Assembly: GCF_000633455.1 (NCBI RefSeq)
Contig: NZ_AYMG01000038.1
Span: 62,001-126,000, forward strand
Length of the DNA: 64,000 nt
Source of the DNA: Pedobacter jeongneungensis
Lineage (GTDB): Bacteria; Bacteroidota; Bacteroidia; Sphingobacteriales; Sphingobacteriaceae
Direction: 5' to 3'
Notes under the pieces: model-generated
The model's database searches: none
What the model was told of the DNA's origin: nothing
Seen by the model: only the letters and a program-made list of their open reading frames with translations
Part shown: positions 33,009 through 43,132 of the stretch, in pieces
How positions within the stretch are numbered: the first letter of the stretch is position 1
Layout of the letters: every line of letters begins with the position of its first letter
Translations under genes and position numbers: made by a program

Positions 33009-34406
33009 TTAAGGATTTTTTTCCAGTTCTGGATTTAAATTAGTCAGGTATTCTGCAATTGGAAACACATAACGGTCACTATTTGGGGCTAAAGTGTATG
33101 TTGATGCACCATAATTCCTGGTATAAGTACGCTGAAAAGGAACCTCATTTTTCAATCGCCTCATATCCCACCAGCGGAGCATCCTGCCAAAGAACTCCCT
33201 CCGGCGCTCTTCAATGACTTTTACTAACGCATCAGCACCATTACTGGCCGTCAGAGCAACATAATCAGCAGATTTGAAACGTTTGATGCGCAGGTTATTC
33301 ACCCATAGCATTGCATTAGCGGCATCTCCGTTTCGGGCGAATGCTTCCGCCTTTATTAATATCATTTCAGGAACAGAGGGACCAACGTTTCTGGTTTCAC
33401 CAATTGCTCTTTCCCTGTAAAAATATCTTCCGGTATAGGTTGCAGAAATAGTGGAGGCGGGAACGGTAAATAATGTATAGCGTTGATCAGTGGTACCTAA
33501 AATACTTAACAGCTCATCGCCTAGGCGAAAAGCCGTGGGCGTGTATGCAAGTGTTCCATCAAGAGTTGTTTTAGAAAGCAAAATCTCAGGATCTGTGATC
33601 CTTTTGGGATAATTCGTGCTCGTAATTGTTGTTATTGCACTCAGATCATTCAGTGTACTTCTCAGGCTCAGCGCTAAGTCAGCATACCTCGCTGCATTTG
33701 TATAATCGTTCATATAAAGGTAGCAGCGCGCGAGCTCACCATAAGCAGAGGCTTTGCTGGGTAAAGTATTGTATGCCTGCGTAGTCGGTAAAGCAGGGAT
33801 AGCTGAGGTGAGGTCTGCAATAATTTGCTCGTAAACTGTTTTAACTGAAGCTCTGTTTAATTTCTGGGAAACAGTTTGTGCAGTTAAAAGCGGGACACCT
33901 AAATCCGTTGCAGCTGTTGCGGCATTATAGGGTTTAGCATAATTATTAACTAAAACCAGGTATGCATCTGCCCGATGAACCAGTGCCTCAGCTGAAAGCT
34001 CCGCTTTGTCCGCTTCTGTTCCGTTGCTTGCCGGTAGTTCATTGATGATCGTATTACAATATAGAATTCTTGAGTACATAAAGTTCCAGTTCCGGTCTTG
34101 CTCGTAACTCGCATTACCAACCGGATAGATAACAGGCTGCCACGTGTAAGTATTAACATAGTAACCGTAAGCTAAGCTATTCAAGGAGTTAATCTGAGCG
34201 GCATCAATGATATTAAGGTCATCGGAGGCAAAATCTGACAGGTTGGAACTTGTTTCGAAATTACTGGTAGCGTTTAACAGATAACGGTAATTTATGGTTT
34301 GATTGGGAACCAAATTACCCTGTGTTTTAATATCCACGTATTTTTTACAGCTGCAAAAAACAGACATTCCAATCAGAAGAGAGAAGTACTTATATTTTGA
34401 GTTCAT
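33009..34406 (-). CDS. SusD/RagB-family outer-membrane lipoprotein
   Basis: From ATG 34406 a signal peptide ends at SVFCSC with Cys20 followed by KK, a surface lipoprotein signal. The body has the SusD helical pattern: ALVHRADAYLVLVNNYAKPY, a TPR-like AYGELARCYLYMNDYTNAARYAD, PEMILIKAEAFARNG, and the closing RRREFFGRMLRWWDMRRLK. SusD proteins cap SusC and bind the nutrient. The alternative start at 34430 would overlap SusC; 34406 lies 10 bp after its stop. Ligand not identifiable; no glycosidase is in this operon. Confidence 0.9.
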   Translation of the reverse strand: MNSKYKYFSLLIGMSVFCSCKKYVDIKTQGNLVPNQTINYRYLLNATSNFETSSNLSDFASDDLNIIDAAQINSLNSLAYGYYVNTYTWQPVIYPVGNASYEQDRNWNFMYSRILYCNTIINELPASNGTEADKAELSAEALVHRADAYLVLVNNYAKPYNAATAATDLGVPLLTAQTVSQKLNRASVKTVYEQIIADLTSAIPALPTTQAYNTLPSKASAYGELARCYLYMNDYTNAARYADLALSLRSTLNDLSAITTITSTNYPKRITDPEILLSKTTLDGTLAYTPTAFRLGDELLSILGTTDQRYTLFTVPASTISATYTGRYFYRERAIGETRNVGPSVPEMILIKAEAFARNGDAANAMLWVNNLRIKRFKSADYVALTASNGADALVKVIEERRREFFGRMLRWWDMRRLKNEVPFQRTYTRNYGASTYTLAPNSDRYVFPIAEYLTNLNPELEKNP

Positions 34407-34416
34407 TTTGACAGGG

Positions 34417-37400
34417 TTAAAAGTTGACATTTAAAGAAAAATTATATGACACGGTAGCTGGTAATCCGAGCGTTGTTGTACTTAGCGATCCTGCAAAGTC
34501 GGGATCATAGCCTTCTTTATTGGCAGTCCAGAGTAATCCAAGGTTACGCACTGCAAAACCGAAGTTTGCAGCCTTGACAGCTTTGGTGATCTTACTGACT
34601 GGTATTTTATAAGAGAGCGAAAGTTCACGTAAACGAATATAATCCCCTTTCAATACATTGATATCGGACTGCTGGTACCTCAATAAACTCTGTGCTGCGT
34701 AAACGCCTGCAGCACCGGGAACGTTTGTAGTAAGCTCATCGCCTGCTTTTCTCCATCGCTTATCAATATCTTCACTTAAATCATATTTTGTTCCCAGCCT
34801 TGTAGATGGATAACCACTAATTGTTGGTCTCAAAAACACATTTCCAAATTGATAAGTAGCTACAGCCATTAGTGTAAAATCCTTATAGCGCACTGAGGTA
34901 TTTAAACTTCCAAAATGTGGCGCGACACTTCTGCCTGCATATGCCAAAGCACCAAGCGCTGTTACGTTCTGTGCAGCTGTGACTTTATTGTTATTTTCGT
35001 CGTACACCTGCGTCATTCCTGTAGCATCCAGGCCCGCATTTCGATAAACAAAGACTTTATCGCTTGCATAGCCACTGATTAATGGCCCGTAAACTGGATT
35101 TGCGAAGAAACTGGAATTGGCAACGAGCCTACTATCTGTGACTTCATTTGTGTTATATGCATAATTTAGCCTGCTGGTCACTTCCCAATCATTATTGTTG
35201 TAAATAAGGCCTGTTAATGAAACATCGATACCTTTTCCTTTTAATTCAGTTGAGTTTCTGGTCAATGAGGTAACACCATAAGTTCCATTCACCGGAAAAG
35301 TGAAAAACAGATCCTCACCATGCTTGCGATAAACATCAATACTTCCATATAACCTGTTTTTGAACAAGCCATAATCCAGGCCAATATTGGTCACATAGGT
35401 TTTCTCCCATCGAAGTTCGGGATTAGCGGGCGAAATGATTGTGGCACTAGGCAAACCTGTAGTTCCATCTGTCGGAATTATACCGATATAGGTGAAGGGA
35501 AAAAGTGTTGTTGATATATTTCCATTCACACCATAAGTTGCTCTGATATTTAAGTTTGACAGCCAAGACTGGTTATTAAGAAATGATTCTTTATAAGCGT
35601 CCCATTTCACACCTGCAGACCATAATGGCGTTGCCCTGAACTTGCGATCAACCCCAAAATTATTGTAGTCATCATACCGCACACTTCCCGTTAGCGCGTA
35701 CTTACCTTTATAGGTATAGGCAGCATTACTATAATAAGACAGGTAGCGGCGGGTTTTATCGCCTTGCGATGCTGCTCCCGGCAAGCTTTGACTGAAACCT
35801 GCAATGGTGGTATAAGGTGTAAAATAATTTACACTTCGGGAAATGCCTGTTCCCGTATTATAGCCATACAGGCTAGAAAGCCCCTGCCCCAATTGCGTCT
35901 GGCGGATTTCCGCACCTGCAATGGCAGTAAGCTGATGATTTTCCCCAATTTTATCATCGTAACCTAACTGACCCCTCAAATTATAATTATTGTTGGTGGT
36001 ATTAGTCAAAGATAATATACCAGCTCCAGGCGTCAAGCCAACTGAATTAACGGTGTTACCGGTGGTCGGAAGTGGCGTAAAGGTATTTACCAAATCACGG
36101 TAATAATAGGTATTCTCATTATAATAACGTCTAGTTGCACTAAATGTACGTTCAGTGCTGAAGAATGCAGTTGCGGAAAGACCTTTTATAAGAGGTACAT
36201 TTAGATTTAAGTTAACCGAATAGTTATTGTCTTTTTGGCTCAGATCATTATTGTCCAGTTCATCCAAAGCATTGTAATTCCAATTCAGATAACCTTTGGC
36301 AGAAAGTGTGTTCTGCCAGCCTGAATAATATTTCATCGAACGCTGAACACGGTTACCATTGTCATCAACAATTTGATTGTATGGCATAAAAGTGACAGCA
36401 GATGGATTATAGAAGCTATTCAAACTTATTCCATTATTTTTGAACGTTAAAAATGAACCCTTAACATTTGTAGACAGTGTGGCCTTTTTAAAAAGTTTAA
36501 ATGTATTATTTAAGGTAATGGTCAGGCGTTGCCCTTCATTCCCGATGGCATAGGGTTGCTCCTTACTGTAAGAAGCGGAATAAAAATAACTCGTTGCATT
36601 CCCACCACCATTGATTGAAAAGTTATATTGCTGTGTAGTTGCGGGGCGAAGGAAATATTCTGATATCTGACTGCGGCTATCTCTTGCAGTGTACTGCGCA
36701 ATCTGGCTGTCATAAGCTGACTGTGTAATTGTACCGGCTTTGAGCTTAAATAGAAGATCCGTTACCTCACTAACCGGAGCTCCTAATGCCGTTGCTGCAT
36801 TTGGTGTGGCAATAAGTCCTTTTGTTACCAATTCTTTTTCATAATCAATTGTTTGTGCAGCATTCATCATGCGTAGGTAATCCAGATTCGGTGCATTTGA
36901 CACAGAACCGGTCGCGGAAAAACTAATTGATGGCGCTTGGTTCATTCCACCTTTTTTCGTCGTGATAACAATAACACCGTTTGCAGCACGTGTTCCCCAT
37001 ATTGAGGCTGCTGCCGCATCTTTCAGAAAAGTAATATTCTCAATATCATTTGGATTGATCGTTGACAAATCAAGCTCTGAAATCGCTCCATCTACAACCA
37101 CCAGTGGAAATGTTTCCCCCTGAAAGGTACTGTTACCACGAATAGCAACATTGTAATCTGACTTCCCCACAGTACGGGTTCCACCATTTAATGCAATCTG
37201 GCTATTGCTGTAAACAAAACTGTTATCACCGGAAGTCAGGGTTACCTTTACCCCGGGAATCTGTGATTCCAGGATTTGTGCAATGTTGGCAATTTTAAAT
37301 TTCTCGATATCTTTTGAGGATATAGAGAAAGCTGCACCAGTTGAACGTTCTTTAGGCAAGGTTTGATATCCATTAGAAACAATATTCACATCCTGAAGCT

Positions 37401-38007
37401 GGGCTGCGTTGGACAGCTTTAAATTTATGATTAAGTTCTTTATGTTCCCTGACATGCTAACCATTTTCGGCTCATAGCCAACATAAGAAGCGCTGATCTC
37501 CATGGTATTTTCTGGAAAAAAAGCAGAAAACCGGCCATTAACATCCGTTGTAATTGATTTGTTGGATGAATTGCTCTTGATGTTTGCGCCGGGAAGCGCA
37601 TTACCTAATTCATCGATAACCTGGCCGGTAATAAATTTATCTTTTATTTCCGCTGCACCTCCGTTCATATTCTGGGCGGGCGATTTAGGAGAAAAAAGAC
37701 GCTCATCACGCGTTACGATGGTATAGTTTCCGTCACTTACGTATAAAAACAGCAAGTTATTGGGATACAAAACCTGCTTCAGGGCTTCATCTAAATTCTT
37801 GGCTTTTAAGCTTTCTGCAGATGTTGTTTTGCCCTGAACAATATCATGTTCATAGGCAAACTTGGTATTATATTTCTTTGAAATGGCATTCAGCGCTGTC
37901 TCTACGGTTATTCTGTTCGCATTCTGTTGTGCTTTTACAGGCAGTACAAATACGATAATCAAAAACATAGAGATACAGCCGAATGATCGGGTAAATCTTT
38001 TTTTCAT
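34417..38007 (-). CDS. SusC-family TonB receptor with STN domain
   Basis: In this 1196-aa protein a signal peptide is followed by an STN domain (about 28-95, ETALNAISKKYNTKFAYEH, YTIVTRDERLF), which contacts the FecR anti-sigma. A regulatory-like beta domain (FITGQVIDELGNALPGANI) comes next, then the plug (IAQILESQIPGVKV, FPLVVVDGAISELDL, AASIWGTRAANGVIVITT) and the large barrel ending in NFSLNVNF. The STN domain and the neighbouring FecR and ECF sigma genes indicate substrate-induced cell-surface signalling. The gene starts 36 bp after FecR. Confidence 0.95.
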   Translation of the reverse strand: MKKRFTRSFGCISMFLIIVFVLPVKAQQNANRITVETALNAISKKYNTKFAYEHDIVQGKTTSAESLKAKNLDEALKQVLYPNNLLFLYVSDGNYTIVTRDERLFSPKSPAQNMNGGAAEIKDKFITGQVIDELGNALPGANIKSNSSNKSITTDVNGRFSAFFPENTMEISASYVGYEPKMVSMSGNIKNLIINLKLSNAAQLQDVNIVSNGYQTLPKERSTGAAFSISSKDIEKFKIANIAQILESQIPGVKVTLTSGDNSFVYSNSQIALNGGTRTVGKSDYNVAIRGNSTFQGETFPLVVVDGAISELDLSTINPNDIENITFLKDAAAASIWGTRAANGVIVITTKKGGMNQAPSISFSATGSVSNAPNLDYLRMMNAAQTIDYEKELVTKGLIATPNAATALGAPVSEVTDLLFKLKAGTITQSAYDSQIAQYTARDSRSQISEYFLRPATTQQYNFSINGGGNATSYFYSASYSKEQPYAIGNEGQRLTITLNNTFKLFKKATLSTNVKGSFLTFKNNGISLNSFYNPSAVTFMPYNQIVDDNGNRVQRSMKYYSGWQNTLSAKGYLNWNYNALDELDNNDLSQKDNNYSVNLNLNVPLIKGLSATAFFSTERTFSATRRYYNENTYYYRDLVNTFTPLPTTGNTVNSVGLTPGAGILSLTNTTNNNYNLRGQLGYDDKIGENHQLTAIAGAEIRQTQLGQGLSSLYGYNTGTGISRSVNYFTPYTTIAGFSQSLPGAASQGDKTRRYLSYYSNAAYTYKGKYALTGSVRYDDYNNFGVDRKFRATPLWSAGVKWDAYKESFLNNQSWLSNLNIRATYGVNGNISTTLFPFTYIGIIPTDGTTGLPSATIISPANPELRWEKTYVTNIGLDYGLFKNRLYGSIDVYRKHGEDLFFTFPVNGTYGVTSLTRNSTELKGKGIDVSLTGLIYNNNDWEVTSRLNYAYNTNEVTDSRLVANSSFFANPVYGPLISGYASDKVFVYRNAGLDATGMTQVYDENNNKVTAAQNVTALGALAYAGRSVAPHFGSLNTSVRYKDFTLMAVATYQFGNVFLRPTISGYPSTRLGTKYDLSEDIDKRWRKAGDELTTNVPGAAGVYAAQSLLRYQQSDINVLKGDYIRLRELSLSYKIPVSKITKAVKAANFGFAVRNLGLLWTANKEGYDPDFAGSLSTTTLGLPATVSYNFSLNVNF

Positions 38008-38043
38008 TTTAGTTTGGTTTGGTTGTTGATTTTACTTTAACAG

Positions 38044-39063
38044 TTATCTTCTGTTCTTCAGGTAGATTGTTTTTCCTTCTTTTTGTATGTCTACATTTAA
38101 AATGTTTTTAAGGGTAAAGAGTAAACTTTCTTCGCTTTTTATAGATATGGCGCCATCTATTTTTTTATTTCCAAGTGCAGGGCTATCCAGCATTACTTTA
38201 TAGCCATACAAATCTTCAAATTCTCTTAAAATTTCATTTACTGTAGTTTGGTTGACGACGATTTTCCCGCTCAGCCAGGCGGTTTGATTGGCAAAATCAT
38301 TCACATTTTCAACACTGTTTCCGTTGCCATCAAGATCGATGAAATCCCCGGGATGCATCACATAGCTTTTGCCCGTACTGTTCGAACTGACCTGAATCTT
38401 ACCCTTGATCAGGGCCACGCTGGTTTTACGGTGACGATCCTTTAGGTTAAATTCTGTTCCAAGGACTTGAACGCTCGCTCCATCAGTGATGGCTATGAAC
38501 AATTCTCCCTTTTTAACCTGATCTGAATTAATATTAATGTGTTTTACCTTAAAGTAAGCCTCGCCTGCCAAATGTACTTCCCGACGGACTTTCCAGTTAA
38601 AAGCGCGGGCGTAGGTTAAGCTTGAATTTGCATTCAGTTTGACTTCCGAGCCGTCTGGCAGGTGTACCAAACGGTTTTCTGCAAAATCAGATTTTATGGT
38701 GATCTCAGAGAGGAAGAACCAGGAAATCAGCGTGACCATCAGAAAGCTGGCAGCAATCCCGGAAGTCCATACTAATCGGATTAATTTCCTCTTTTTGCTT
38801 TTTTGAATCGCATCTACAGACAGGTTGATATCCTGCAGAAGCAGCTCACGAAAATTAATGGTTTCAGCTTTTGGCTGATCACTTAAAATAAGTTGTAATT
38901 GTAATTTCGCTTCTTTAAACGATTTTAAATTTTCAGGCTTAACAGCTTGCCAGTTATTCCAAAAAGAAACATCACTAGGATTATTGTATTTTACATAACG
39001 CAAAAAATCTGCATCATCTAAAAAATTCTCGGCATTATATGAATTATATGTTTTGTTTGGCAT
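38044..39063 (-). CDS. FecR-family anti-sigma regulator
   Basis: The 339-aa protein has a cytoplasmic N-terminus (about 1-95), one membrane helix (97-118, VWTSGIAASFLMVTLISWFF) and a periplasmic FecR domain with VHLPDGSEVKLNANSSLTY, GEAYFKVKH and VQVLGTEFNLKDR, plus a C-terminal domain (LREFEDLYGYKVML). It holds the ECF sigma factor until the SusC STN domain signals. It lies between the sigma and SusC genes. Confidence 0.95.
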   Translation of the reverse strand: MPNKTYNSYNAENFLDDADFLRYVKYNNPSDVSFWNNWQAVKPENLKSFKEAKLQLQLILSDQPKAETINFRELLLQDINLSVDAIQKSKKRKLIRLVWTSGIAASFLMVTLISWFFLSEITIKSDFAENRLVHLPDGSEVKLNANSSLTYARAFNWKVRREVHLAGEAYFKVKHININSDQVKKGELFIAITDGASVQVLGTEFNLKDRHRKTSVALIKGKIQVSSNSTGKSYVMHPGDFIDLDGNGNSVENVNDFANQTAWLSGKIVVNQTTVNEILREFEDLYGYKVMLDSPALGNKKIDGAISIKSEESLLFTLKNILNVDIQKEGKTIYLKNRR

Positions 39064-39171
39064 AATTACGAATGATTTTAACGACCATTCAATTATACAA
39101 ACAGGAAATATTTAAAAACTACCCCATAGAATTCAAATTATTTTGTTTTTTTTTCCAGATTCACAAAAAAG

Positions 39172-39768
39172 CTAAGCTTTTACGGCCAATAAAACCGCCA
39201 AAAGCATTGCTTTATCTACATTTAGTATTTCCCTCAGTGCCTCCAAAGCTCTTGCACTAAGTTTGTAGGCCCCTTTTTTACTTAGATCCATTATTTCAGC
39301 GATTTCATCGTAATCAATCTCCTCAAAATACCTCAAGTAAATGATTTCCTTCTGTCTGGGGGTCAATTTATTCATGGCTTCACTTAGCTGCAGTATCTTC
39401 TTGTTTTGTTCTTCCTTTTTAATGTATTCAGCTTCAACGGTAAACTTCAAATCGAAAACCTCATTATCTCTAATATCGACTTTTTGAAATTTACTTTCCT
39501 GGGTTTTATAATTAATAATCGTGTTTCGAAAAGCCGATATCAGGTAATATTTAATGTTATCTGTTGGTTTGAGGGTTTTGTGGTTAACCCATATTTTCAC
39601 GAAAAGATTATGCAAACAGTCTCTCACGGCATCCTCATCTTGAAGCATACGCATTCCATACTGATACAGTGGTGATAAATTCCTTTCGTAAATTATATTT
39701 AACGCAAGTCTATCTCCCGATAACAGTTTCTGCCAAAGATTATAGTCAATAATTTCTTTTTCCAACAA
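39172..39768 (-). CDS. ECF-type RNA polymerase sigma-70 factor
   Basis: This 198-aa protein has sigma region 2 (about 22-90, with YQYGMRMLQDEDAVRDCLHN and LFVKIWVNHKTL) and region 4 (about 130-185, LTPRQKEIIYLRYFEEIDYD and an HTH with KKGAYKLSARALE). It should direct transcription of its own SusC/SusD operon once freed from FecR. No ATG fits: the frame opens after a stop and starts at TTG 39768 or the next TTG, which may keep translation low. It is the first gene of the regulatory cassette. Confidence 0.9.
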   Translation of the reverse strand: MLEKEIIDYNLWQKLLSGDRLALNIIYERNLSPLYQYGMRMLQDEDAVRDCLHNLFVKIWVNHKTLKPTDNIKYYLISAFRNTIINYKTQESKFQKVDIRDNEVFDLKFTVEAEYIKKEEQNKKILQLSEAMNKLTPRQKEIIYLRYFEEIDYDEIAEIMDLSKKGAYKLSARALEALREILNVDKAMLLAVLLAVKA

Positions 39769-40359
39769 GACTGATAAGTAAACTCAAAGTAATATAAAAA
39801 TTAACAAAATTTCTCCTTTAGGAATTCTTTTTTTAATAACCTATTGAGCAACACGACTGAAGTCGGGCCTCAGCTAAAATCAACTTTTTTCTTTAAGGCG
39901 GTTGCATCTTACTTGACCGAAGTTGCGTTATCGGTATTACCAGGAGTAAAAATCCTCAAAGTATCTTTGTGGTTATCTGTTGCGGCAAATACAATTGGCT
40001 CTGGAATAAACTTTAACCTTACTTGGATTTTTTTACACTTAAACATCATCAGTGTTGTTGAAAGGTGGCGGACTTTTCATTTAATACTGTTAGGTTATGG
40101 TAAAAATGCACCTTGAAATAATCAAAACTAATTTCATATTCTATCCTTCTATAGCTCAAATTTAAACTTTTAAAAGATGATTGTTCGCCAAGTTCACCAA
40201 AATCGCATACTGCTTATAGTTGACTTAACTCCTGCAATAAACACTTTATCAGAACATTGAATTGCTCACGAATAACTGTATCCTTCGCTTGTAATAAGGA
40301 ATAGAAATATTTTCAAAACATTAAACCTCGTGAAGTCTGGGTTTAGCAAAGAAGAGAAA
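39769..40359. other. Intergenic region with a possible 46-aa leftward frame
   Basis: A leftward frame from ATG 40049 to TAA 39909 codes for 46 residues including KFIPEPIVFAATDNHKDTLR; it reads like protein but is short and unidentified. An opposite frame (39844-40116, TTG start) has a less natural composition. The promoter of the sigma gene should lie near 39780-39830. Nothing else is visible. Confidence 0.25.
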
Positions 40360-40740
40360 TTATTGATAATTGGAGATTTCGATAAGGTTTCCATCAGGAT
40401 CGCGGATATAAATGGATAATATCCCGCCCAAAGCGCCTGTTCGTTCTACGATACCCTCTAAAATATCTATATCCATAGACTCCAGCTCCTGTTTTATTTC
40501 CTGCAGGTCCTGGGATGCGAGCAGGCAAATATCTGCCGAACCCGGAGTTGGCAAAAGGGCTTTTGGATCAATTTCATTCCCTGCACGATGCAGGTTTATT
40601 TTTTGGTTTCCAAACCTGAGCGCAACCCTGTTGTCCCCAAAAGTTATTTTTTCAAAGCCAAGAATCTGTGTGTAGAAAGATACTGTTTTTTCAATATCCG
40701 CTACGGTCAAAACGATGTGGTCAATTGCTGTAATTTTCAA
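40360..40740 (-). CDS. VOC-superfamily (glyoxalase-fold) protein
   Basis: The 126-aa product has the paired beta-alpha-beta-beta-beta units of the vicinal oxygen chelate fold: IDHIVLTVADIEKTVSFYTQ, LGFEKITFGDNRVALRF with the metal-type His in DHIVL, and the closing SIYIRDPDGNLIEISNY with its Glu. Family members include glyoxalases, dioxygenases and resistance proteins; substrate unknown. It stands alone between two sugar loci, with a 256-bp gap before the esterase gene. Confidence 0.9.
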   Translation of the reverse strand: MKITAIDHIVLTVADIEKTVSFYTQILGFEKITFGDNRVALRFGNQKINLHRAGNEIDPKALLPTPGSADICLLASQDLQEIKQELESMDIDILEGIVERTGALGGILSIYIRDPDGNLIEISNYQ

Positions 40741-40946
40741 TTTTTCAGATTTTAAAGAAAATCAATTACAATAACTATGCCTGTTAAGTGATAGTTATAA
40801 ACTAAAGTGAAACCTGTTAATTGCAAAAAAAAGCCGGGATAAAAGCTCTAAACCTTGCATGTTTAAAGTTTATTGGTGTTCTTTTTGGTCGGGACATGCG
40901 AAGTGAGTAGAACCGTTTGGTTTTCGTATAATATTTTCATCATTTT

Positions 40947-40977
40947 GAGATAAATTCCGTGTAGTTTATCTCTTTTT
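40947..40977 (+). promoter_or_regulatory. Palindrome/attenuator in front of the esterase gene
   Basis: GAGATAAA (40947-40954) and TTTATCTC (40965-40972) form an 8-bp palindrome followed by TTTTT, 19 bp before the esterase ATG. It has the form of a terminator (a leader attenuator), but the GATAAA half-sites also recur in the AraC/GH26 intergenic palindromes, so it could instead be an operator. Both readings are inference. Confidence 0.45.
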
Positions 40978-40996
40978 ATTTATCTACTTTTTGCCC

Positions 40997-42955
40997 ATGA
41001 ATAAAATTAAACTTTTAGCATTCCTATTACTACTGGGAGGCGCTGCCCGGGCTTCCATCTCCCTTCCTTCCCTATTGTCCAGCAATATGGTACTTCAACG
41101 AGAAAAGCCGATCAAAGTTTGGGGTTACGGTCATCCAGGGGAAGGGGTTACAATTGAGCTGAACGGCAAAAAAGTTAGGACCACAGCCGGTACGGATGGT
41201 AAATGGTACACTACGCTACCAAAAATGTCTGCTGGCGGACCATTTGAAATGGTTTTTACCGGCGAAAACAAGGTCATTCTGAGCAACATTTTAGTCGGTG
41301 ATGTATGGGTTTGTTCCGGGCAGTCAAATATGGAATTCAATCTTCAGGATGTAAACAAAGCCGACCTTGAGATTAAAAATGCGGATTATTCCCAAATCAG
41401 ATTGTACAGTGTGGGAAAGGAAATTTCGCTGAAAGAAAAAGCAGAAAGCAGGGGAAGCTGGACAAACTGTACCCCGGAGCAGGCCAGATATTTCTCCGCA
41501 GTGGGCTATTTTTTTGGAAGAAGACTGCATCAGGACCTTAAGGTACCGATAGGCTTAATCAATGCCAGCTGGGGAGGAACGGTAATCGAAAGCTGGATCA
41601 GCAGTGAGGGATTAATAAATGAGGAAACTTTCGGACTTAAGGCCCAACAGGTTGCCCGGTTCGACAGTACAAGTTATAACCGTAAGCAGCGAAAGCTTAA
41701 CTCGGAATGGATTACCACTTTCAACAGCAGGGATAGTGGTTACAAAAATCAGGATTATCTGTGGGGCAAGGTTTCAACTGCAGACTGGAAAAATATCCAG
41801 TTACCGAGTGCCTGGGAATTCACGGAGAAACCGGATTTATTGGAACTTGATGGGGTGGTCTGGCTAAGCAGAAAGATTTCACTCAAGGAGAACGACCTCA
41901 TGAGCGATGCTACGCTCAGCCTTGGGGTGATCCTCAATGCCGACCAGACATTTGTCAACGGCATCCTGGTGGGCTCAACTGCGGACTCCTGGGGAAAGCT
42001 TAGAAACTACACGGTTCCGCGGTCTGTACTAAAGACAGGCACAAATACGATCACCGTCCGTGTCGAAAACTATGGAGGCGATGGCGGAATGATGAGCAAA
42101 CCGGAACTGGTGAAACTAAAAACCTCCGCCGGACCGATGGCTCTTGCAGGTCTGTGGCAGTACAGGATTGGCTATAAAATGACAACTTATGACCGCCCGG
42201 AGAAAGAACTGAGTCCAAATACTTTGCCGACCTTGATGTATAATAATATGATTAGTCCGTTAACAGGTTTGAGTATCAAGGGTTTCATCTGGTATCAGGG
42301 TGAAAGCAACTGGGATAGGGGCTACCAGTATAGAAATCTTCTTCCGATGCTTATTGCTGACTGGAGAAAAAAATTCGGGGATGCGCATCTGCCTTTCCTG
42401 TATGTACAACTCGCCAACTTTCACAAAGCGCCGGCAAATCCTGAAGACTCCTACTGGGCTGAGGTCCGTGAAGCACAGGATTTGGCTCAGAAAACACCTT
42501 ATACGGGTATGATTACGGCGATTGATTTGGGTGATCCGAGCAACATCCACCCCAAAAACAAGCAGGAGGTTGGGCGCCGTCTGGCAATGCTTGCAGAGCA
42601 ATCCGTCTACAGGCTACCAGTTGATTCGGTAAGCGCACAGTTTAGGAGCTTTAAAATAAGCGGAACTGAAATTATCCTAACAGCATCGGAAACGTACAAA
42701 GGACTGAAAACCAAATCTGGTGAAGTCAAGGGGTTTCAAATTGCAGGTAAAGACCGTAAATGGTATTGGGCACAGGCAAAGATAATTGGCAAAAGTACGA
42801 TTTCGGTATCTAGTAAAGAGGTAAAAGATCCGGTAGCGATAAGGTACGCATGGGCGGACAACCCGGAGAGCGCTAACGTAGTCAATTCCGAAAATCTTCC
42901 ACTGATGCCTTTCCGCACTGATGACTGGCCGGGTATCACCTATGGAAAGAAATAA
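40997..42955 (+). CDS. Sialate O-acetylesterase-type esterase of the mannan locus
   Basis: From ATG 40997 (TTG 40991 is less likely) a signal peptide ends near ARAS. The protein of about 652 aa has the SGNH-type catalytic domain with VCSGQSNMEFNL (Ser110), VPIGLINASWGGTVIESW, an inserted jelly-roll domain (about 220-380, VWLSRKISL), then FIWYQGESNW, LPFLYVQLANF and the catalytic DPSNIHPKNK with its His. In mannan loci such enzymes remove O-acetyl groups from glucomannan; here that role is inferred from context. It faces the epimerase gene with a shared terminator between them. Confidence 0.85.
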   Translation: MNKIKLLAFLLLLGGAARASISLPSLLSSNMVLQREKPIKVWGYGHPGEGVTIELNGKKVRTTAGTDGKWYTTLPKMSAGGPFEMVFTGENKVILSNILVGDVWVCSGQSNMEFNLQDVNKADLEIKNADYSQIRLYSVGKEISLKEKAESRGSWTNCTPEQARYFSAVGYFFGRRLHQDLKVPIGLINASWGGTVIESWISSEGLINEETFGLKAQQVARFDSTSYNRKQRKLNSEWITTFNSRDSGYKNQDYLWGKVSTADWKNIQLPSAWEFTEKPDLLELDGVVWLSRKISLKENDLMSDATLSLGVILNADQTFVNGILVGSTADSWGKLRNYTVPRSVLKTGTNTITVRVENYGGDGGMMSKPELVKLKTSAGPMALAGLWQYRIGYKMTTYDRPEKELSPNTLPTLMYNNMISPLTGLSIKGFIWYQGESNWDRGYQYRNLLPMLIADWRKKFGDAHLPFLYVQLANFHKAPANPEDSYWAEVREAQDLAQKTPYTGMITAIDLGDPSNIHPKNKQEVGRRLAMLAEQSVYRLPVDSVSAQFRSFKISGTEIILTASETYKGLKTKSGEVKGFQIAGKDRKWYWAQAKIIGKSTISVSSKEVKDPVAIRYAWADNPESANVVNSENLPLMPFRTDDWPGITYGKK

Positions 42956-42998
42956 GATGGTTTAAACTTTTCGCCGACAAATGAATAAGGCATAAATA

Positions 42999-43036
42999 AA
43001 AATAGGTACAATCCAATTAAGGATTGCACCTATTTT
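42999..43036. terminator. Bidirectional terminator between esterase and epimerase genes
   Basis: AAAATAGGTACAATCC (42999-43014) and GGATTGCACCTATTTT (43021-43036) pair over 15 of 16 positions around a 6-base loop. A- and T-runs at the ends allow it to stop both the rightward esterase and the leftward epimerase operons. The rest of 42956-43132 shows no gene. Confidence 0.8.
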
Positions 43037-43132
43037 CGTTGCTTTTCGGTCATCAGCTATTGGTTCTGGCCAACTAAGTAAATGCACCAAATCTTCAATT
43101 TTACATCTCTTATCTGCATACGGGCTTGAGGT

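Noticed and set aside
39844..40116. Plus-strand 90-codon frame with TTG start
   Set aside because: No start signal, no recognised domain, and the opposite strand carries more protein-like sequence.
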